Assembly: GCF_037975245.1 (NCBI RefSeq)
Contig: NC_092571.1
Location: 10,735,917 to 10,799,916 of the forward strand
Length of the DNA: 64,000 nucleotides
Direction: 5' to 3'
From: Apostichopus japonicus
Taxonomy: Eukaryota; Echinodermata; Holothuroidea; Aspidochirotida; Stichopodidae
Below are positions 1 through 12,124 of the stretch, piece after piece (positions within the stretch are counted from its first letter, which is position 1; every line of letters starts with the position of its first letter). The translations under genes were made by a program, and so were the position numbers. Below the pieces are notes generated by a model, which was given only the letters and a program-made list of their open reading frames with translations, did not search any database and was not told the DNA's origin.

Positions 1-1424
1 AAACCAACATAACAAACAAGCTTTACATAGTTTCTTTTAATCTAAGATATGCAGTCTGTCATCAAGTGGCAATATTGGAAATCATATAAGGCCTATCACA
101 TATTTGGTCTTTGTGTAGGCTAAATCTGCATCAAATGTTCTTGTGGATTATTGAGGGATGCAAACTACTAGGCATGAAATTTGATGCCCTGTGGCTTTCC
201 AGTGTAACAATTTCATTTAAGCCTACTAGTACTAATAATAAAAAAGTCTATTCGTGAACACAGAGATTATTAGACATGCTCAACAGCAAGAGATTCAATG
301 CAACTTATTTATTATGTCTTTTGACAGCAGCTTAACGCAGCACGAAACGATTGAGAACCCACCTCAAAATTATATTGCCTGCATTATAATCAGTGTGATG
401 ATGAGTGTGAGGCTATTTAAGGGCCTTAGTCTAGTTTTGTTGGTGGCCAATAGAACTGTAGGCCTAATTTACAGTAGGGCGTCCTTATTAAGTTAAACTA
501 GCTGGGGTGTAAACTATACATATAGGCTAGGTCAAGTCGTCGACGACCGTTTGAACTGGGCTAGGCTACATCATACATGCATTATATTCGAGACTATGTA
601 GTATGGAGTAGGCCTATGGTATCACTATCACTCTCCATTTCACATTGAATTAGTAAAAGGGAAAGAAGTACTCTAATTTAAAAGTGATACATATAATAGT
701 GATACACAGCCCTGTTCAAGGGAAAATAGTAATTGAACTGCCAGTTCTATAGGCCTACGCAATGATATATAACGTTACAAATGATCTATAGGCCTAGGCT
801 TTGGGCCTCTAGAGGCTATAGGGCCTTCGGCCACAATTAGCCTAGGCCTAAGTTACGCAATAGGCTTCCGGTAGGCATCTGCCTATGATGAAGTTATGAA
901 AGGCAACCTTCCCTTGCCTCCGTAGTTTGCCTATCCTTTCACGAGAAAGTTAAAACCTATAGTCTATACACAGATTATCTCCAAAAGAATGCATACCTGT
1001 TTCAATCAAATCTCTGAATTCCTTGAACACCACAACTTTCCTTGCTTCATTTTGAAATAAACGAACATTTTGCCCCCTTCGTTTGCACCTCGTCTGCTTT
1101 GCGCAACTTTGGCTGTAACAGCTTCGCCGACGATATCGATATGATAATTACTGCCACTACTATGGACCAATTAGGAGTCCCGGTTTCTATGACATAATGT
1201 ATTTACGCGTTAAGGAGAGTAACTTGGAAAGGGATTGGCTAAAACTTCTACCTGAACGAGGTTGAAGGTCAGATTGCATTCTCTTTGGCGTCAAATCAAC
1301 ACTGAATTCAACACCGAAAAGCTAAATCCAAAATGTTAACACTGCAGTTTTTGCAGTGTATATATAATGTCAGAACACCGTTGTCGATATTAACTTTTAT
1401 GTAACATCTAGCTGATAGGACAGG
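1..1424. other. Stretch with no supported gene
   Basis: No convincing coding exon. AGGCCTA words are frequent. A minus-strand stretch around 1000-1130 is open in one frame and ends at a GT-type donor after 997, but it has no in-frame ATG and no recognisable domain, so it is at most a possible 5' exon. Confidence 0.3.
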
Positions 1425-1522
1425 CAGGGACGTCGCTAGAGGGGGTGGATGGGGGTGGCATAGGCGTACGGGACCATTTCAGTTTGGGGGCAGAACTTTT
1501 TGTGCCCGAAAGTTCCCGTGAC

Positions 1523-1577
1523 ACTATCTAAGCGGAGCGCCACCATCGGTTGGCGCGTAGCGTACAAGAAAATTTTG
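1523..1577 (+). repeat. Hairpin cassette shared by several MITE families
   Basis: Core is ACTATCTAAGCGGAGCGCCA, an 8-base loop, TGGCGC, then AGCGTACAAGAAAATTTT. GCGCCA and TGGCGC form a 6-bp hairpin (1537-1556). The same cassette recurs at 2439-2497 (+), 4562-4617 (+), 31343-31382 (-), 39477-39534 (-), 40701-40752 (-) and 41801-41860 (+), in elements with different terminal sequences. Function unknown. Confidence 0.8.
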
Positions 1578-2024
1578 GGAACACAATGCCTCTCAGATTG
1601 CCGGAAACGGCACTTCTGAGGCCTTGCAAGTTGCATCTAAACATTCTTTATTTTAAAATAAAAGGTTTTAGAAATTTACACTTCCCAAAAAATTTGGTAT
1701 ATTAGAAGAAGAAAAAATGGTAACATCACTTTGAAGGGGAAAAATGGGACATTATATTTTTTAAGCTCCTATTTAGTTACCTTATTTATTATTTTAACAC
1801 AGTACTCAGCTACCTCCAGAAAAACAAACATTGTTCAACGACACGTAAGCGGGATAATGTCGCTGTGTCGGGTGAGACTGCAATTTGTCTCACAAAAAAA
1901 GTATAAAATATAACAAAGAATATGATAAATCCGTACTTCTATGCTTGTAGGCACCCCCCCCCCCCACCATCCATGAAAAAGAAAATGTTTCTTCTATATA
2001 CACTCATGTTGGGGATATCCAGGT

Positions 2025-2676
2025 CAAGGGCGGCGGAAGCACTTTTAATCTGGGGGGCACCTACATCAAAGGGCACTTTGCAGAAATTCGATTGGACTGA
2101 TGCAGCCCTATATTTAGTACCCTTTATAACTCTTATTGTATTATCTTATTTGTGTATACACATCACTCCATCAACGCCCCCCCCCCCCCCCTAAAGAAAA
2201 ATATGCATACTAGCACTGCAATATCCAATACGCAAATTGGGAAACAAGGAACAAGTTTTCTCTTGAGAAAAAATGAGGTGAAATCATGCTAGTTGCTAAT
2301 GTAGGAATCTTCCGAATTAGACTGTTTTTTTCTTGTTAATATCTTAACAAATTTTCCATTCGAAATAGTTTTAAGCTTGACCCACAGAGATTCATTAAAA
2401 GTCACGGGCTTAGCCAGGATTTGCAAAGTTGTATGCACGACTATCTGAGCGGAACGCCACCATCGGTTGGCGCGGAGCGTACTATAAAATTTTTTGGTTT
2501 TACAAACCCCTCAGATGGCCGGAAACGGCCCTTCCCGAGTGTTCATTATGGTTCCCTGGCCTCTTGCTAACTTGAGGCACCTCAATTTTTATATAGAAAA
2601 AAGGCACATTTTTAACCTGAGGAAAAGTGGGGGGGGGGGGCACGTGCCCCTGTGCCCCCCGGTTCCGCCGCCCTTG
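2025..2676 (+). mobile_element. MITE family 3 (CAAGGGCGGCGGAA ends) inserted in family 2
   Basis: It starts CAAGGGCGGCGGAAGC and ends GGTTCCGCCGCCCTTG, a 14-bp perfect terminal inverted repeat. Flanking 8-mers ATCCAGGT (2017-2024) and GTCCAGGT (2677-2684) match at 7 of 8 positions, as for an aged hAT-type target duplication. It holds a second hairpin cassette and long G and C runs. It is the innermost layer of a triple nest. Confidence 0.8.
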
Positions 2677-4304
2677 GTCCAGGTAAACAATTGACTAGTT
2701 AGAAAAAAATTGATCTTGCAAAAAGCGTGGTAGCCCAGATGAACTGCGCTTACGGTGGTGTTACACGGAAATACTCGGGCATAATGATGCTGAATAAAGA
2801 AAATCATGGAATTGTCGGGCAAAAATTTGAAAAAGATTCGGGCAAGCTACTGCATATTTATATTCCAGATGACAAGAAATTCGGGCAAAAGTCCTGAAAA
2901 ATTCGGGCAGCCTAAAAAAAAAAATATATATATATATATATATTTTTTTCTCCTCTTATAGGACTATTATTCAGGACTATTGCCCGAATTTCTTGTCCTC
3001 TGGAAATTTGGGGGGAGGGGGCAGTCTGCCCCCCTGCCCCCCGCCTCGTACGCCTATGGGGGGTGGGGGTGTCTCACCCCAAGCTTGGTAAAAATGACGA
3101 TACTTGGAAAATTGGAGTGCGACAGTCGGACTATTCATATATTCCTGTGATTGTGAATGACATAAAAATTAGTCATATTACCACGTTTTCCTTGCCACCT
3201 TGAGAAATTGTGTCTCGCGATCCTTATACTCCACCATACAAAACTTCGAACGACTTCGAATGCTCGACTTCGAAAAAAACGCCTAATAGTACTACTGTAC
3301 AACCAGTCAGCTTCAATTCGGTTTATTGATGTACTCATTTTGCTATAGGTTGGGTTGACCCTGATCGCTCGATTCAAGTAAGTTCAGGATATATATTGTC
3401 TCTATGGTTTATCATTGCTTAATGCTGATCTACGGAAGCTTAAAAGTGCCATCAACATAGGAAAAATTTGCCCCATAAGAGTTGTCATTTTTTCAGTAAA
3501 TTGTTTAGATAACAAGATATGTTTCTTCAACAATCAGAAAAATTGGAATGCTAAATTGCTTTAACTGAGCAATTAAACCAGTTTCTTTCAAAATGTTTAA
3601 TTGACAACTTATCATATCTCGTCAATTGGACATTTTTCTGCAAATGTTTAATTGTTCATTTCATTCCAAATGCTCAGTTGGAATAAAGTGAACAATTAAA
3701 AAAAAAATACAGAAAATGTTGAATTGACGACATACGATAAGTTGTCAGTTAAACATTTTGCAGGATATTTTGCAATTGCTCAGATGGAATGAAGGGAACA
3801 ATCGAACATTTTGCAGAAAATGTTGAATTGACGAGATACGATAAGTTGTCAATTAAACATTTTGCAGAAAATATTTCAATTGCTCAGATGGATTGGATTG
3901 AAGTGAACAATCGAACATATTTTTTATGTGAGTGATAAATAGCCCCGCTCTCCCGCCCCCCCCCCCCCACCCCAAAGAGGATAATGTTGAGCGCGCTAGG
4001 AAAAAGCACTGTAATTTTTTGGTAATTCACAATGTCGTCGAAAATAATTTGTTGAAATAAAAGGTTTTCCCCCTTTAGACATTAACATAGCTTTTGTAGT
4101 TAGTAGTCTATGTAGCCTTCAAGCAGATAACTAATACTCAGTTCCTTACTTGCATAGCCAGAGTGAGTAATAAGTTTGTGAAGTGAGTGCCAGTGGGTAC
4201 AAATGTATCGAAAAATGTTCGGAACAAATGTGCAGTCGCGGAGGATGGGTTGTCTGACTGACACTGACCGTATCGTTGACGAGTAGCGCGGAGAAGGGAG
4301 TTAA

Positions 4305-5226
4305 CTGTTTGTTTAACATGTGGGACGCGCGCGAAGGGCGCGAAAAATTTTGGTTATATTTTTCGGGCAAGTCGTTACAGCCCCCAAATCCAATTGGGCT
4401 ACTAGGCCTTTGACTACACACATAGACAGTTTTGTGGCTGTTCATCCTGGAACATGCATTTTCATGCTCACTGATATGATGTGATATCTGCTCTTTGCTT
4501 TACAAATTCGAACAGGCGTGTAGCGAGTAATTTGCCAAGGGAGGGCAAAGCCTGTAGGCAAACTATCTAAGCGTAGCGCCACCATAAGTTGGCGCGAAGC
4601 GTACAAGAAAATTTTGGCCGAAAATGCCTCCCAGATCGCTGGAACGACACTTCCCATGCCAAGTTGCATCTAATCATTGTCTATTTTGAAATTACTATAG
4701 CGATATCATAAAGAAAATTTGCTCGGGGGGGGGGGGCGTCATGCGTCATGTTCCCCGACGACTCGGTTGCATTCAAGACCAGCCACAGTTGGTTCCATAG
4801 CACAATTGTACAATTGTTTAAGGCGTCCATACACACACACGCGTTATGATAGACTATAAATAGTATATATAGATACATTAGTGTGAGAGAAAAAATGGAA
4901 CCTCAAAAACGGAGTTGTCGGTGTAAGGGGTAGGGTGAGGCGCACGTCCCCTCCGTAATCCTCGATCTGTAACTGGCTGCTCTATGTATATAATAGCTAT
5001 CAGCGCTGTTATTATAACTGTTCCTCTTTCTCTTCCCGAGGTCTTGGCGTTTATCTTTTACTCCCTCTTTTTCTCCCTTTTCTCTCTTTCTTCTTTTTTA
5101 TTTCCCTTCCTTCCTCTCCTCCTTTTCTTTTCCCCCCTCTTTTTCCCTTTTTTCTTTTCTTTTTTCTCTCCTCTTTTCCTTACCCGGGGGCGCGCGCCCC
5201 CAACGACCCCCCTGGATAAGCGCCTG
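4305..5226 (+). repeat. Mosaic repeat segment, inverted partner of 38970-39790
   Basis: This segment matches the reverse complement of 38970-39790 in order: GGGCGCGAAAAATTTTGG block, TGCTCTTTGCTTTACAAATTC block, hairpin cassette, (G)n tract near 4726, a block with GGTAGGGTGAGGCGCAC at 4926, and a long pyrimidine tract (5025-5190) ending CCTGGATAAGCGCCTG at 5226. The pyrimidine tract gives spurious Leu/Phe/Ser-rich and Lys/Arg/Glu-rich open frames. Confidence 0.7.
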
Positions 5227-6942
5227 ATATAGTAATTTAAACACCAGTTTAAATCGAGACTGATGGCCCGCCAAAGGCTTGAAGTTGGCACTCCATTTTG
5301 TATATAATACACACACACAAAATCGAAAATATGAATAACTACGAAGACTAGCAGGAGAGAGACAGCTATGTTAAAACCACAAAGAAAAAAACAATCCCCA
5401 ATTAACTCCCATTAAACCCCACTCCCCTTCCTCCCCCATGATAAATTAACAACAAGTTGATATAAGAGATATGTATAACAATACATTCTACAAAATCAAT
5501 CCAAGTACTGCAAAATGAAAACAAGAATTGGACTTGCACTTAAAAGTACAGCTGTCAACAAGATAACGCAAGACGGTTTTTCTAAAAGATTGAATGCTTG
5601 CAAGCTTAGCGGTTACAGAATAAGGGAGGTTACGGAGAGTTTTACATTGTGAAGAAGTTTGGATGGTGTCTTGATGCAGGAATGTAGACTTTCAAGTATT
5701 GTGGATTAAGAAGTGTGTGTAAATTAGTTTGAAAAGTAATCAGGTAAAAGCCCGTCGTGAATGCGATAGGTTAAAATAGCAATACTGGCGTTTGTTATGT
5801 TAGTAAGTTTCATTATAGGTTCAGTGACTTTAATAAATGATTTAGGTGGTCACGTGGTTTTGGAAAAAGTGACGTGTCTGATAGCACATCTTGTAGAATA
5901 TTTAGCCTATTCAGTTGAGAATGACTAGCACTAGACTAAATAACCGTACAGTATAGCTAAGGTGGAGAGAGAAAGTAACATAGATTGTGCGGAAAACATT
6001 TCTAGTGAGCACATGCATCCTTCAGCCTTCCTAGCCATCGAGGTAAATGAATATGGAGGATTCATGTCAATTGGGCGCGCGCGTACCATGCATGGAGGGT
6101 CATGTGATGTGTTCCAGGGTGGTACCAAACTGATATTTCTCTGTAGCAGTTCGAGAACAGTGTTAGTGACTTCGTGAAAGATTTGCACCAAGACGGATCG
6201 GACATGGGAACTAACGGCGTAAGAAGGTACTGGTACTTCAGGCCTACGAAATAGTGCTTATATGCTAACGTTCAACCTTATTCTCTTGAATGAAGGGAGG
6301 CCTTCTATATAATAGATCTTACTTATTACTACAGCTCCAGGGGCAAGCTTTGTCTCAAATGGACTAACGTTATTACTATACTTGCTATAAGTGAATGTAG
6401 AAATGGGAAATGTGGGGAAATGTTTAGTTCTGTGCAACCACGGAATTCTCCATGGAAGAGAGCCTAATGCTGCTCGACGGGAATATAGCTATTACGTTAG
6501 GCTACAGGCACGGTTATTGCTATAGGTAACGGGTGTCGTCTGCTGCTCTAAGCACGCATCCACATTTACGTACTAGTTGGGTGAAATCATCATGCGTAAA
6601 GGGGAGAGTAATATATTAGTACCACCCTGGAACACATCACATGACCTTCCATGCATGGTACGCGCGTTCGCGCGTATTTACCGTGTGATAGTTTCTCCAG
6701 ATTCATTTACCTCGATGTTCCTAGCTTACCAACGACTTTAGCAATCTGAGATGCAACATTAAAAATATGATCGCTCCCACGATAGCTAATAGAATCAATA
6801 TAGGCTCCGAAGAATTTAAAATATTATCAACATGTTACAAAGATTAAAATCGATGGAAATATTCAACTCAAAACTACCCTTGCTGGTTAGGTCATTGAAG
6901 ACCATCTATAACTCATTTTTGCCACATTCAGTGAGAGTTTAT
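5227..6942. repeat. Non-genic stretch with a 100-bp inverted repeat
   Basis: No gene is supported. Arms at 6031-6126 and 6619-6725 are inverted copies of each other, with a few mismatches and one longer unmatched patch, separated by about 0.5 kb. Both hold GGAGG/AAGGTCATGTGATGTGTTCC and a GCGCGCG patch. Probably a remnant of a foldback or TIR element; outer target duplications were not identified. Confidence 0.5.
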
Positions 6943-6984
6943 TTACAGCAAACCAATAAATATATAGCTTAAGTTCACGACATA

Positions 6985-7560
6985 CACCAGTTTCTCCAGA
7001 CGATGTGGGTTACAGTCACTGAAGAAGATATTCGTGTCATCAGCAAACAAGACAAGTGAAGCATTCTTAGATACATAAGTCAAGTCATTAATATACACGA
7101 TGAAGAGACGGGGTCCCAGAATGGAACCTTGAGGAACACCACATTTTACCTTTCTTAGTTCTGGGTTAACGCCCTTCAAGGAAGTGAATCGCTCTCTGTT
7201 AGATACTGAGTATAGCTTCTAATCCAGTTATGTGAGACCCCTCTGAAACCATAATGTTCTACTTTAATAAGGAGAATTTCATGATCAATGGTGTCAAAGG
7301 TTATTGACAGGTAGAGTAAAATCCCAAGGGAATTTTCATTTTTAACTGAAGCTTTGTTGAGTTTGACCATGGTGTCTATAAGAGCAAGTTCTGTAGAGCG
7401 GCCAGGGTCGGAAGTGATATTGACAATTTGGCAGCAGGGCCTATATTATATTTTTTGAAGTAGCTAATAATTTCTATCGTACATTAGTCTTTCTGAGATC
7501 TTTGACAGACAGGGTAGGGCAGAAATGGGACGATAATGAACTTATCCTTTTCAATTGTAT
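6985..7560 (-). pseudogene. LINE reverse transcriptase fragment
   Basis: Read on the minus strand, short frames contain a sequence related to AFDTIDHEIL (motif A region, here with Thr before Phe), GVPQGSILGP (motif B) and LFADDTN (catalytic F-A-D-D, motif C), the order of a non-LTR retrotransposon palm domain. An upstream piece resembling YRPISALPCLSKISE lies in another frame near 7500. Frame changes and stops separate the pieces, and neither the endonuclease nor the 3' end is present. CR1/L2-like by motif style. Not functional. Confidence 0.8.
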
Positions 7561-7570
7561 CCCAAAATTC

Positions 7571-8106
7571 AAGTAATTACCGTTGATCATAAACCCCGTT
7601 TTCAATTTGTTTTTAATAGGAACTTTGAAAATGATAATGTGTATATATATCTTTTAAGGGGAAAGGGGTGAATTACGTCCTCAGAACACTTGAAAATGGT
7701 GCTTCCCGTGTGAAAGGGGATACCAATATGGTTACATTGCAATAACTGCATAACACACACAAGCTTTCATGAAAAGCAACTTTTTGGACCTTCCTTGTAC
7801 GATAGGGAGTTTACTATTTACACAGAGGCATTTACTTAAGTTTACTCTGTGGGGGATATTTAAGTAAATAAAAAAAAAATCAAATTCAAGTTTCTTTTTC
7901 TACATTGTGTAGACTTTGCATTGAGAGTTATTGTTAACATCGCGTTTAGCCAATCTTGTTCGTATATATTACATGCAGTTCAGGTACGTCGTTGATCTAG
8001 TTGGGATTACACATATCCTCAGTTCTTAAAGTAAACCTAATAGCACATGCTACCGATTTATCAGATTTGTAAGCACGATCCAGTATTTACTGTGGTAAAA
8101 ACTTTA
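7571..8106. other. No recognised feature
   Basis: Mixed A/T-rich sequence between the LINE fragment and the 446-bp tandem repeat. Nothing supportable is seen. Confidence 0.5.
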
Positions 8107-9130
8107 GTTTTTGACCCCTGATTGACCTTTGTTGACCTTGGATTATATAACCGTTATGTTTGGAAACGATCCCTTGCCCCATTCACAACTAGTCTCAAAA
8201 TATTAACCATGTCGGACCCTGTCAGTGGTAGTTTCACAAGTTATTGCCATAAAAACACATTTTGACCCATAATTGACCTTTGGTGACCTTGGATCACATC
8301 ACGATTATTTTGGAAAACGTGCCCCTACTTCATTTACAACTTGTCCTAATATATCAGCCATGTCTGACTTCGTGACTAGAAGTTGTTGCAAAACGTAGCC
8401 TAATTTGGCAGTGTTTTGCACATAAGCAACCTTGAATGACCTTGGATGACCTAAGGGTTTCCATCAAAAATGTTCCCCCTGATGATGTGCACTCTGTCTT
8501 AAAATCCCAACCTTTATGGACGTTTGGTTCTCAAGTTATTGCAAAAATACTAGTTTTTGACCCCTGATTGACCTTTGTTGACCTTGGATTATATAACCGT
8601 TATGTTTGGAAACGATCCCTTGCCCCATTCACAACGAGTCTCAAAATATCAACCATGTCGGACCCTGTCAGTGGTAATTTCACAAGTAATTGCCATAAAA
8701 ACACATTTTGACCCATAATTGACCTTTGGTGACCTTGGATCACATCACGGTTATTTTGGAAAATATGCCCCTACTTCATTTATAACTTGTCTCAATATAT
8801 CAGCCATGTCAGATTTTTGACTAGAAGTTGTTGCAATACGTAGCATAATTTGGCAGTTTTTTGCACATAAGCAACCTTGAATGACATTGGATGACCTAAT
8901 GGTTTTGATAAAAAAAAAATTCCCTTGATGATGTGCAGTCTGTCCAAAAATCCCAACCTTTATGGACATTTGGTTCTCAAGTTATTGCAAAAATACTAGT
9001 TTTTGACCCCTGATTGACCTTTGTTGACCTTGGATCACATGACCGTTATATTTTGAAACGATCCCTTACCCCATTCATAACTACTCCCAGAATATAAATC
9101 ATGTCGGACCCTTTCAATGGGAGTTATTGC
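8107..9130 (+). repeat. Tandem repeat, 446-bp period, about 2.3 copies
   Basis: GTTTTTGACCCCTGATTGACC starts at 8107, 8553 and 8999, exactly 446 bp apart. Each unit holds about three diverged sub-units, each with two or more TGACCTT words. A (CA)n-rich stretch follows at 9266-9330. No coding sequence. Confidence 0.85.
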
Positions 9131-9629
9131 TTGTTTCAATATTTTGGTTCTTGACAGGCACCAAAAACAATTGGGCATATCTACTAAATGTGGTACTCAT
9201 ATACACCAAATATTAGATTGGTTCAAGCTTCCCTACTTGAGATATCGTGTTCACAAGAGAGGCGTCACACACACATATATACTCACACACCCAACACACA
9301 TACATACACACACACACATACACACACTTTCCGCCTGCACTGCATAGGTTACGATTGTCATCGAAACCAAACACAAACATGAAGAAAATCTTATGCACGA
9401 TGAATTTACGGTGTATGCAGAATGCAGACAACGAACGAATGAAATTTACACCTGAATGCTGTTACTAAAATCAACATTAAACATAATACAACTTAATTCT
9501 GTACAATAATAAAAAAGATTATGGGTCATAGGGTTAGTGGTAACGCTGGACGAACATCAATGAAAAATCGATGATCAACACACTTCCAGAGTTTTAAAGC
9601 CATATAAAGATTGAAGCGACTGATCTTAC

Positions 9630-9959
9630 CTGGAATTTGACAATTCACCCATGCATCTTCTCCATGTTCGCAATTATGCTGATACCAACCATTGTGACTG
9701 CCTTGGGTAAGCATATATTCAGACCCATCACATCTAACGTCGTCCAACATAATAGGACCAGATCCCTCGCCATAGTTGGCGCTACCACCATAGCTGTCAA
9801 CAGTAGGGTACCCAAGTTGTCTGCATGCAACCTGGGCGTCGTCCTCTTCCCAATCATCATCACAGACTGTACCCCATTCTCCATAGTGATAGATTTCAAT
9901 ACGTCCAGAATATACCGAATAACCATCTACAAGTCTTAAGCTGCCTTCGATGGGAGATT
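9630..9959 (-). CDS. SRCR domain exon (readable)
   Basis: A 330-nt exon bounded by AG (acceptor at 9961-9960) and GT (donor at 9629-9628), phase 1 at both ends, so it can be skipped without a frame change. It encodes one scavenger receptor cysteine-rich domain with GRIEIYHYGEWGTVCDDDW, ACRQLGY and GEGSGPIMLDDVRCDG motifs and a closing QHNCEHGEDAW. SRCR domains are extracellular binding modules of receptors or secreted proteins. Five of the six cysteines usual for group A are present: the one expected after the DG motif (W-x-C position) is missing, so one disulfide may be lost. The other exons of its gene lie upstream on the minus strand. Signal peptide and membrane exons are not in view. Confidence 0.85.
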
Positions 9960-10151
9960 CTTTTAATGAAGAGAAAACGATGTCTCAATCTTTATTTAAT
10001 GACATCCGAATAAAACTTGAGACTACGTGTTGGGTACATGTCCCTGCACGATGTAGTCCCACGACACACACGTAAATCATCCAACAGAACATACTACGAC
10101 TTCTAAACTTGTTTTAAACTATCATCGAATATATAAATATCCAAGCCGTTA

Positions 10152-10180
10152 ATGAATAAGTGGGCTCCATGGATAATGAC

Positions 10181-10218
<38 letters not shown>

Positions 10219-10247
10219 GTCATTATCCATGGAGCCCACTTATTCAT
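10152..10247. repeat. Perfect 96-bp AT-centred palindrome
   Basis: Two 31-base unique arms (10152-10182 and 10217-10247), each containing GGGCTCCATGGATAATGACG or its complement, are perfectly inverted around a (TA)n centre. The whole 96 bp can form a hairpin or cruciform. It lies in the intron between two SRCR exons. Confidence 0.9.
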
Positions 10248-10524
10248 CAATTTCTTGAGAGTAAGTAGCTGCCTAGAGCTCTAGACTTACTTGTTTGGAT
10301 TATTGTATGCCGTTCCATCAATTTGGATTTGATGATTTACATAAACGTTACTTGAATAACTCATCACACTACTAAAAACTGTCGTATTGGGTGTATGTGT
10401 ATTGTTCGTCTTACTGTCAGTGATACAGGGAAGCGACCGGTAAAAATGAAAGGACAGAAAAAAAGGGGTTTTCTAGAAAGTAAAAGAATTATCCTTTAAA
10501 TTAGTATAGTTTATGTTAACATAC

Positions 10525-10841
10525 CAAAAGTAGAGCACGTGAGTGCAGCATCCTGACTGTGGCTACATCTGGAAGTTGCCCAGTTATTGAAATAACAACC
10601 TTGTCAGTACCATTCTGTTCCGTTGAAACTAATATAGCCCACTATTGGCCCAGATCCTTGACCAAACCGTACTCCATTGAAATAGGTATCGAAACCACTA
10701 TATCCCAGCTTGCGACATATGACGGTGGCATCATCATAGAACCAATATTCATCACAAATGCCCCATTCTCCTAGGTGAAAACCTTCACTCTTCCAGAATT
10801 AATAGAGTAACCATTTTTTAGGCGGACATCCCCTTCGAAAC
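10525..10841 (-). pseudogene. SRCR domain exon, broken
   Basis: Splice-like borders match the intact exons (AG at 10843-10842, GT at 10524-10523), but the length is 317 nt, not a multiple of three. A one-base loss lies after GRVKVF. A TGG-to-TGA stop interrupts the second half (WY-stop). The cysteine of the CDG motif is replaced by Phe (ISFNG), and one residue is missing between WG and CDE. Motifs VICRKLGYSG and FGQGSGPI remain readable. Skipping it would keep the frame of neighbouring exons. Confidence 0.8.
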
Positions 10842-11240
10842 CTATTGATACATAATACACAACACTGATAAAAATGTAAATGTAAAGAGAAATATTACTT
10901 TATAAAGATTGATCTTCCTGGCAGTATCATTTATGAAATAAAGAACAATTCCTTTAACAATGTTTGACAACTTTCACTAAAATGAAAACCAAATCTTGAC
11001 CGTCTAGTTTGTCTTGTTCCCACCAAATCGAATCTTCACGCTATTTTACGTTTCACACCTAGTATAGTTTGATCTTGAACAGTATAGAGGTTGGCCTGGG
11101 ATGCAGTTATTTTACAACGCTAAGCAGCTTCATAGGCATATGGGGGGGGGGCAGCCGAATGGATTATGTCTTACATTTCACGAGTGGCTGTCCAATTTAC
11201 AGTGTTAGCTCAACTTTGAAAGACAACGCTGAAAACGTAC

Positions 11241-11555
11241 CTGAAAGACATCTTACACCCACGTCTTCATAGTGTTCACAGTAAGGTGTGTTCCACGTAT
11301 TATATGAGCATTGCTGCCAGTGAGCTTCATCTCCATCACAATTCATTTGTTCCATTATTGGACCATATCCTTCACCAAAGTAAGCCTTGTCGTATAATTC
11401 ATCCACGTCACTATATCCTAACTGCCTGCAGATAACTTCAGCATCTTCTCGTTGCCAATGATCGTCACAAATCGTTCTCCATTCATTGTTATAGAAAATC
11501 TCAACTCTGCCTTCAGTTGGCACGGATCCGTCAGCTAGTCGAACCCTACCATATT
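11241..11555 (-). CDS. SRCR domain exon (intact)
   Basis: A 315-nt phase 1-1 exon with acceptor AG at 11557-11556 and donor GT at 11240-11239. It is the best preserved domain of the cluster: RVRLADG opening, EWRTICDDHW, VICRQLGYSD, EGYGPIMEQMNCDGDE, WQQCSYN, EHYEDVGVRC. All six group A cysteines are present. Role inferred from the family: extracellular ligand or pathogen-pattern binding. Same strand and phase as the other four SRCR exons here, so one multi-domain gene is likely. Confidence 0.9.
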
Positions 11556-11791
11556 CTGATTTTACAAGGAGAATCTACTTATTTATTCATCACAATCATG
11601 TATATGTTACGGACAATGATCAATTTGCCGATTAGTTTATTACTAGATTCACCTTGCAGATTTTTCAGGTAGAAAACCAAATCGTTCTTAGTCACATGGT
11701 ATACCTCAATCATTTCTTAAGTCAAATGTTTTCAAGTCAATGCATCACTTCTTGTCGATCTTTATAAACAATGCATTAATATAAGGCTAAT

Positions 11792-12124
<333 letters not shown>

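Larger units (their letters stand above)
1459..3058 (+). mobile_element. MITE family 2 (CATAGGCGTAC ends) inserted in family 1
   Basis: It begins CATAGGCGTACGGG at 1459 and ends CGTACGCCTATG at 3058, an inverted terminal pair. It is flanked by an exact 8-bp target duplication GGGGGTGG (1451-1458 and 3059-3066), as expected of hAT-type insertion. It contains the shared hairpin cassette (1523-1577) and repeated ATTCGGGCA words at 2770-3000, and is itself interrupted at 2025-2676. No transposase is visible. Confidence 0.8.
1425..4285 (+). mobile_element. MITE family 1, copy A (CAGGGACGTCGCTA end), interrupted
   Basis: The left end starts CAGGGACGTCGCTAG at 1425 and is cut after about 34 bases by another element (1459-3058). 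The family-1 body resumes at 3059 and matches the complete copy at 61494-62794 in order: short G-rich block, then a stretch with TGCGACAGTCGGA, then an A/T-rich segment at about 3430-3950 built of repeated GAATTGACGAGATA-type words, then a TCTGACTGACACTGACC block near 4250. The right terminus is missing: similarity stops near 4285, where another repeat begins. No coding capacity is seen. A non-autonomous hAT-like DNA transposon is inferred from the full copy. Confidence 0.75.

Noticed and set aside
1001-1130. 5' coding exon on the minus strand
   Set aside because: Open with a donor-like GT, but no in-frame ATG, no acceptor and no recognisable domain.
1922-2822. Small proteins with Pro or Gly runs
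   Set aside because: They span C and G homopolymer runs within miniature transposons.
4984-5318. Leu/Phe/Ser-rich membrane protein or Lys/Glu-rich protein
   Set aside because: Both strands of one pyrimidine tract inside a repeat; the same tract occurs inverted near 39.0-39.2 kb.
9213-9468. Thr/His-rich or Cys/Val-rich small proteins
   Set aside because: Caused by a (CA)n-rich stretch.
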